Source: Silene conica
Lineage: Eukaryota > Streptophyta > Magnoliopsida > Caryophyllales > Caryophyllaceae
Length of the DNA: 64,000 nt
NCBI GenBank assembly: GCA_029255685.2
Contig: CM055318.2
Coordinates: forward strand, 11,475,001-11,539,000
Direction: 5' to 3'
Position numbers and translations under genes: made by a program. Under the pieces are notes generated by a model. It saw only the letters and a list, made by a program, of their open reading frames with translations, ran no database searches and had not been told where the DNA came from. This document shows positions 62,111 through 64,000 of this stretch, one piece after another (position 1 is the first letter of the stretch; each line of letters starts with the position of its first letter).

Positions 62111-62612
62111 AAAAATTGAAAACCGAAATCTAATTTCCTACATCATTTGTGGAGAGAGCAACTCTAGAGAAAAATAATACGATAATGAAAAATTGACCAA
62201 AAGTTGTTAGATTGTCATATATGAAAACATGTATCAAGACAAATTTGGAGGAAAATAGTGTAGGGATTAGGGAATGGTATTAATACTACAAATGTACTTG
62301 TACTTGTCCTTGTCTATACCATTTATGGTACAAGTCATGTATATCAAATAAGGAGTATGTGTTACACAACGTTTTCACCTCTTGATCTAAAAATGCAGCA
62401 AATTGTTGACTTCGCAAGCAGTTCTGCTTAAAGTCAATAATTTTAAATTTTCGTATAAAACAGTCTCAATATCAACTGATAATTAGATTATCGCCCTTAA
62501 TTTTGTGCTAAAATCCCTTCTCTTTATTCAATTATTGACTCATTCACATAAAATGTTCTTATTATAGGCCAATTTAGCGTTTGTGAACCATTCTCATGTA
62601 TTTGTTATTGTT
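62111..62612. other. AT-rich intergenic DNA
   Basis: No feature that I can support. Confidence 0.5.
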
Positions 62613-63274
62613 TTTTTTTTTGAACACGAAAGAAAGGTTTTTAAACCATACAAACTAACCGACACGTCGGGTCAGACACTCCATTACATTATTTGAAAAA
62701 AGAAAATAAACTTATGACGGGACTAATACAGATGATAGGTCTCTTGAGGAGACGATATGATCTTTCGTTCCAACTGAGCGAAAACTTCTTTTCTCTTCTT
62801 TATCAGCTGTGCTTCTGAGGAGTACCTGCAACAAGACACACTTACGCCACGAGGACGTAGAACATTTCTGGAAGAAAATCTACTTGTAGGGAAAGTAGAG
62901 AAATTGTGTCTCAGAAATTCATCCCTTTGTCTCTGAATTTTCCGGAAGGAGGGAGTTCTCAACTTCTCCCTCACCTAGCGAGTAGTAGGGAATCTGCGAG
63001 GGGTATAAGTAAAGGGGGCACGTAGCAGATTACGAACTAACGAATTCTTGCTCTTCTTAGGGCTGGCCGAAAAACAAAGGGCCGATTATCATTGAGGTCA
63101 GAATAGGCCAGAGGAAAAGTAGAAATAGAGGATGAATGATTTTCCAAAACTAGAGACTCAGCAACTGAAAGGCAAGCTTGAGAGTCTTGGGTTGTAAGAG
63201 AGGAGAAATTGTCTTCAAAATAAGATGGGCTCAAGCATGTATCACTAATGGAGGACTTTCTTGCCATAGTATTT
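62613..63274 (-). other. Possible retrotransposed tail: poly(A) and degraded frames on the minus strand
   Basis: A T run at 62613-62622 would be a poly(A) tail on the minus strand, preceded by TTTCGTGTTC. Upstream, short open frames (62723-62974 and 63037-63270) are Ser/Arg-rich without known motifs. This looks like the 3' end of a non-LTR element or retrocopy, but the 5' part is outside the window. Confidence 0.35.
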
Positions 63275-64000
63275 CTATCTGAAGGAGACGCACATATCTT
63301 TCTTTTGTCCCCTCCTCTTACGTTTTCGGGGTTTGGAGAATCTCTTCTTCTTCTTCTTCTTCTTCTTCCCCTTCTTACCGAGTTCACTTGTACTTTTTTC
63401 CTCCATCGTGATTTTAGGATGACAAATCCGAACCGTTAAAGTTGACAAATCATTTTTGTGATAATACATCACTTTATGGACTCGAATGAGTTTTTGATAA
63501 TCATGTCCAGAAATCCTAAGTTTGGGATGTCCTCCTCCCTTTTTTGTAAACTCAAAAAGAGATTTTTTTGGACCATTTTTCTCCAAACCAAGACTCTGAT
63601 TAAAAGACCCAATATCCACAGCTTCAGCCAACTCCAAGTATGCACTCACATTTCCTTTAACACTCACCTCATCTTGGATTTCAGTCACCTCCATGACCAC
63701 ACTCTCACAATCAGTTACATTACTTTCAGGATCCTGCACCGAAACTGGAGAATGCACCTGTTTCTTACCGTTCTCTTCCATTTCGTTAGAAGAAGTGACC
63801 TCAAGCATTCTTTTACCATTAGCCTTAATAAGGAGGTGGCCTTTAACAACCTCTAATTCCCTTAGGACATCCTTATTTCTAGGTTCAACCCCCAAAGCTT
63901 CCATCACATCCATTTTGGCTTCTAAGAATTTATTTAATTTCATATATGCAATTGCTCTACGGAAAAGATCATTAACATTTCGCGGAAAAGATTCTAAAAT
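63275..64000 (-). CDS. Unassigned frame with TPR-like start and lysine-rich end (partial at right edge)
   Basis: The minus-strand frame is open from the right window edge to a stop at 63275. The first visible residues (LFRRAIAYMKLNKFLEA, then PRNKDVLRELEVV) fit a tetratricopeptide helix pair, as in FKBP-type co-chaperones. The remainder has no motif I recognise and ends in a run of lysines and a basic KPRKRKRRGQKK patch that could act as a nuclear signal. A mid-frame ATG at 63405 begins MEEKSTSELGKKGK. It could be a host gene exon, a captured fragment or part of a non-LTR element. Confidence 0.35.
   Translation of the reverse strand: MLESFPRNVNDLFRRAIAYMKLNKFLEAKMDVMEALGVEPRNKDVLRELEVVKGHLLIKANGKRMLEVTSSNEMEENGKKQVHSPVSVQDPESNVTDCESVVMEVTEIQDEVSVKGNVSAYLELAEAVDIGSFNQSLGLEKNGPKKSLFEFTKKGGGHPKLRISGHDYQKLIRVHKVMYYHKNDLSTLTVRICHPKITMEEKSTSELGKKGKKKKKKKKRFSKPRKRKRRGQKKDMCVSFR

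Overview
This window is transposon-dominated nuclear DNA from a flowering plant. The evidence is tRNA-iMet-primed Copia and Gypsy LTR retrotransposons, an En/Spm (CACTA) transposon with TNPD-like and TNPA-like genes, an L1-type LINE, a tRNA-derived SINE and very AT-rich spacers. A eudicot is likely, but nothing I can see fixes the species. I found no intact ordinary host gene. Host-derived sequence is limited to a captured nucleoporin exon (NUP54-like, two inverted copies) and a TPR-like fragment at the right edge.

Layout. Positions 1-5780 and 27395-28270 plus 47489-52393 are two copies of one roughly 8.65 kb unit arranged in tandem. In + strand order the unit holds a broken Copia gag-pol (element A, minus strand), A's long leader, its 5' LTR, an internally deleted Copia (D), two MITEs and the start of an LTR with a tRNA-Asp-type primer site (G). 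The second copy was later invaded twice. Element B (6016-24756, TSD CTTAC) entered the reverse transcriptase; it is a gag-only LTR element. B's left LTR was itself entered by element C (6179-16584, TSD AGGAT), an intact, very young chromovirus. The CACTA element E (28271-47488, TSD AAA) entered A's leader. Its TNPD-like gene was then split by a Sirevirus-type Copia, F (33305-44858, TSD CATAC). The first copy of the unit supplies the empty site for E.

Right of the unit lie a SINE with a two-part tRNA-like head (15-bp TSD), about 1.6 kb of featureless AT-rich DNA, and a cluster (55099-58805) of terminal-inverted-repeat elements set in TA microsatellites. One of these carries the NUP54-like first exon twice, in inverted orientation. 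Then come a 5'-truncated L1 LINE broken by an LTR-like insertion, a possible foldback MITE, and an unassigned minus-strand reading frame with a TPR-like start.

How the parts relate. C carries everything needed for its own movement. B lacks pol, and its leader is homologous to A's, so it probably depends on an A-related helper. E keeps an apparently intact TNPA-like gene, but its TNPD-like gene is destroyed. The most unusual signals are RNA-structure-like. C's LTR has ten hairpins with one conserved 24-nt loop and stems that differ from unit to unit yet stay complementary, bracketed by two GTAA-loop hairpins with compensatory changes. The A and B leaders share a stem that covaries. F repeats a palindrome in gag, pol and LTR. 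The inverted NUP54-like copies could form a long double-stranded RNA.
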